Shown piece by piece: positions 63,322-64,000 of a stretch of 64,000 nucleotides of DNA. The position numbers and the translations under genes were made by a program. Source of the stretch: Alistipes senegalensis JC50 (lineage in GTDB: Bacteria; Bacteroidota; Bacteroidia; Bacteroidales; Rikenellaceae); assembly GCF_025145645.1 (NCBI RefSeq), contig NZ_CP102252.1, positions 1,364,001 through 1,428,000 on the forward strand. The letters are read 5' to 3'. Each line of letters opens with the position of its first letter. Positions within the stretch are counted from its first letter, which is position 1. The notes below the pieces were generated by a model that saw only the letters and a list, made by a program, of their open reading frames with translations, was not told where the DNA came from and searched no databases.

Positions 63322-64000
63322 ATGAGAAAGAAAATTGTTGCCGGCAACTGGAAGATGAACACGCTTCCCGCCGAAGGTGTCGAACTAGCCAAAGGCGTCG
63401 TAGCAGGCCGCGGAGAGGTTTGCTCGTGCGTGAACTTCATCGTATGCCCGCCGTTCACCCATCTGTCGATGGTGGCCGAGGCCCTGAAGGGTTCGGACAT
63501 CGCACTCGGCGCACAGGACTGCGCAACGGAGGCCAAAGGCGCCTACACGGGCGAAATCGCCGCGTCGATGATCGCCGCACTGGGCTGCAAGTACGTGATC
63601 CTCGGCCACTCGGAGCGCCGCCAGTATTACGGCGAGACCTCCGCAACGCTCAACAAGAAGATGGCGCAGGCTTATGCCAACGGACTGGTTCCCATCTACT
63701 GCGTAGGCGAGAACCTCGAAGAGCGTGAGGCCGGCAAGCACTTCGACGTGGTGAAAGCCCAGATCGAGGAGGTGGTTTACAACCTCACCGCAGAGCAGTA
63801 CAAGGAGCTGGTGATCGCCTACGAGCCCGTGTGGGCCATCGGCACCGGCAAGACCGCAACGGCCGAGCAGGCACAGGAGATCCACGCCTACATCCGCGAG
63901 GTACTGGCTGCCAAATTCGGCGCCGCAGCCCAGGAGACGGCGATTCTTTACGGCGGTTCGTGCAAGCCTTCGAACGCAGCCGAGATCTTCGCCAAAGAGG
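63322..64000 (+). CDS. tpiA: triosephosphate isomerase (3' end outside window)
   Basis: The first 226 codons are present; the frame is open to the window edge. Key residues seen are N and K in AGNWKMN, the catalytic His in ILGHSERR, the catalytic Glu in AYEPVWAIGTGK (loop 6) and the phosphate-binding YGGS. About 25 more residues are expected. It interconverts dihydroxyacetone phosphate and glyceraldehyde 3-phosphate in glycolysis. The 23-bp gap suggests cotranscription with lysS. Confidence 0.97.
   Translation, partial: MRKKIVAGNWKMNTLPAEGVELAKGVVAGRGEVCSCVNFIVCPPFTHLSMVAEALKGSDIALGAQDCATEAKGAYTGEIAASMIAALGCKYVILGHSERRQYYGETSATLNKKMAQAYANGLVPIYCVGENLEEREAGKHFDVVKAQIEEVVYNLTAEQYKELVIAYEPVWAIGTGKTATAEQAQEIHAYIREVLAAKFGAAAQETAILYGGSCKPSNAAEIFAKE

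Overview
The window looks like a chromosomal segment of a GC-rich member of the Bacteroidales, most likely an Alistipes-type gut anaerobe. The evidence is a SusC/SusD pair, a hybrid two-component regulator, serine-type sulfatases, BACON-domain lipoproteins, an Omp85 protein with a lipoprotein signal, and repeated promoters of the Bacteroidetes form (TTTG or TTG, about 20 bp, TAnnTTTG). Genus is an inference; no rRNA is present.

Region 1 (1 to about 6,000) is visibly AT-rich compared with the rest. It holds one minus-strand operon of four overlapping genes: a fused two-domain adenine DNA methyltransferase, a DUF262 protein with an N-terminal helical/winged-helix-like region, a DUF3696-type SMC/OLD-like ATPase, and an unrecognised 269-residue protein. 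This is the best candidate for an undescribed system: a modification-linked anti-phage module with no ordinary restriction endonuclease. A hipBA toxin-antitoxin pair (6,080-7,648) lies directly upstream of it, with its own terminator and a palindrome in its promoter.

Region 2 (8,437-40,613) is a polysaccharide utilisation locus of about 32 kb. A divergent hybrid two-component regulator faces a plus-strand run: an (alpha/alpha)6-type putative glycosidase, GH2, a secreted FAD-dependent oxidoreductase, BACON-GH43, two GH105 paralogues, SusC, SusD, two paralogous Big2/discoidin-like lipoproteins and GH115. A GH130-like gene lies convergent, followed by three overlapping sulfatases. Together these suggest breakdown of an acidic, probably sulfated, uronic-acid-containing heteroglycan. 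No polysaccharide lyase is visible. The exact glycan is not determined.

Region 3 (40,846-50,306) has hybrid cluster protein (hcp) with a cupin, then a TamB/TamA-like envelope assembly pair and tRNA-Ser(GGA). Region 4 (50,329-59,822) is mostly envelope and housekeeping: a flavoprotein, a Cys-rich small lipoprotein, a four-gene LolC/E-like - UbiE/MenG - lipoprotein - SPOR-like operon, an SDR, a zinc peptidase, an SGNH/MBOAT O-acetylation pair and a PAP2 phosphatase. The window ends with a BACON-nuclease lipoprotein, lysS and the 5' part of tpiA.

All identifications come from reading motifs in the sequence; no database search was possible. The high G+C makes long antisense open frames common, and these have been left out.
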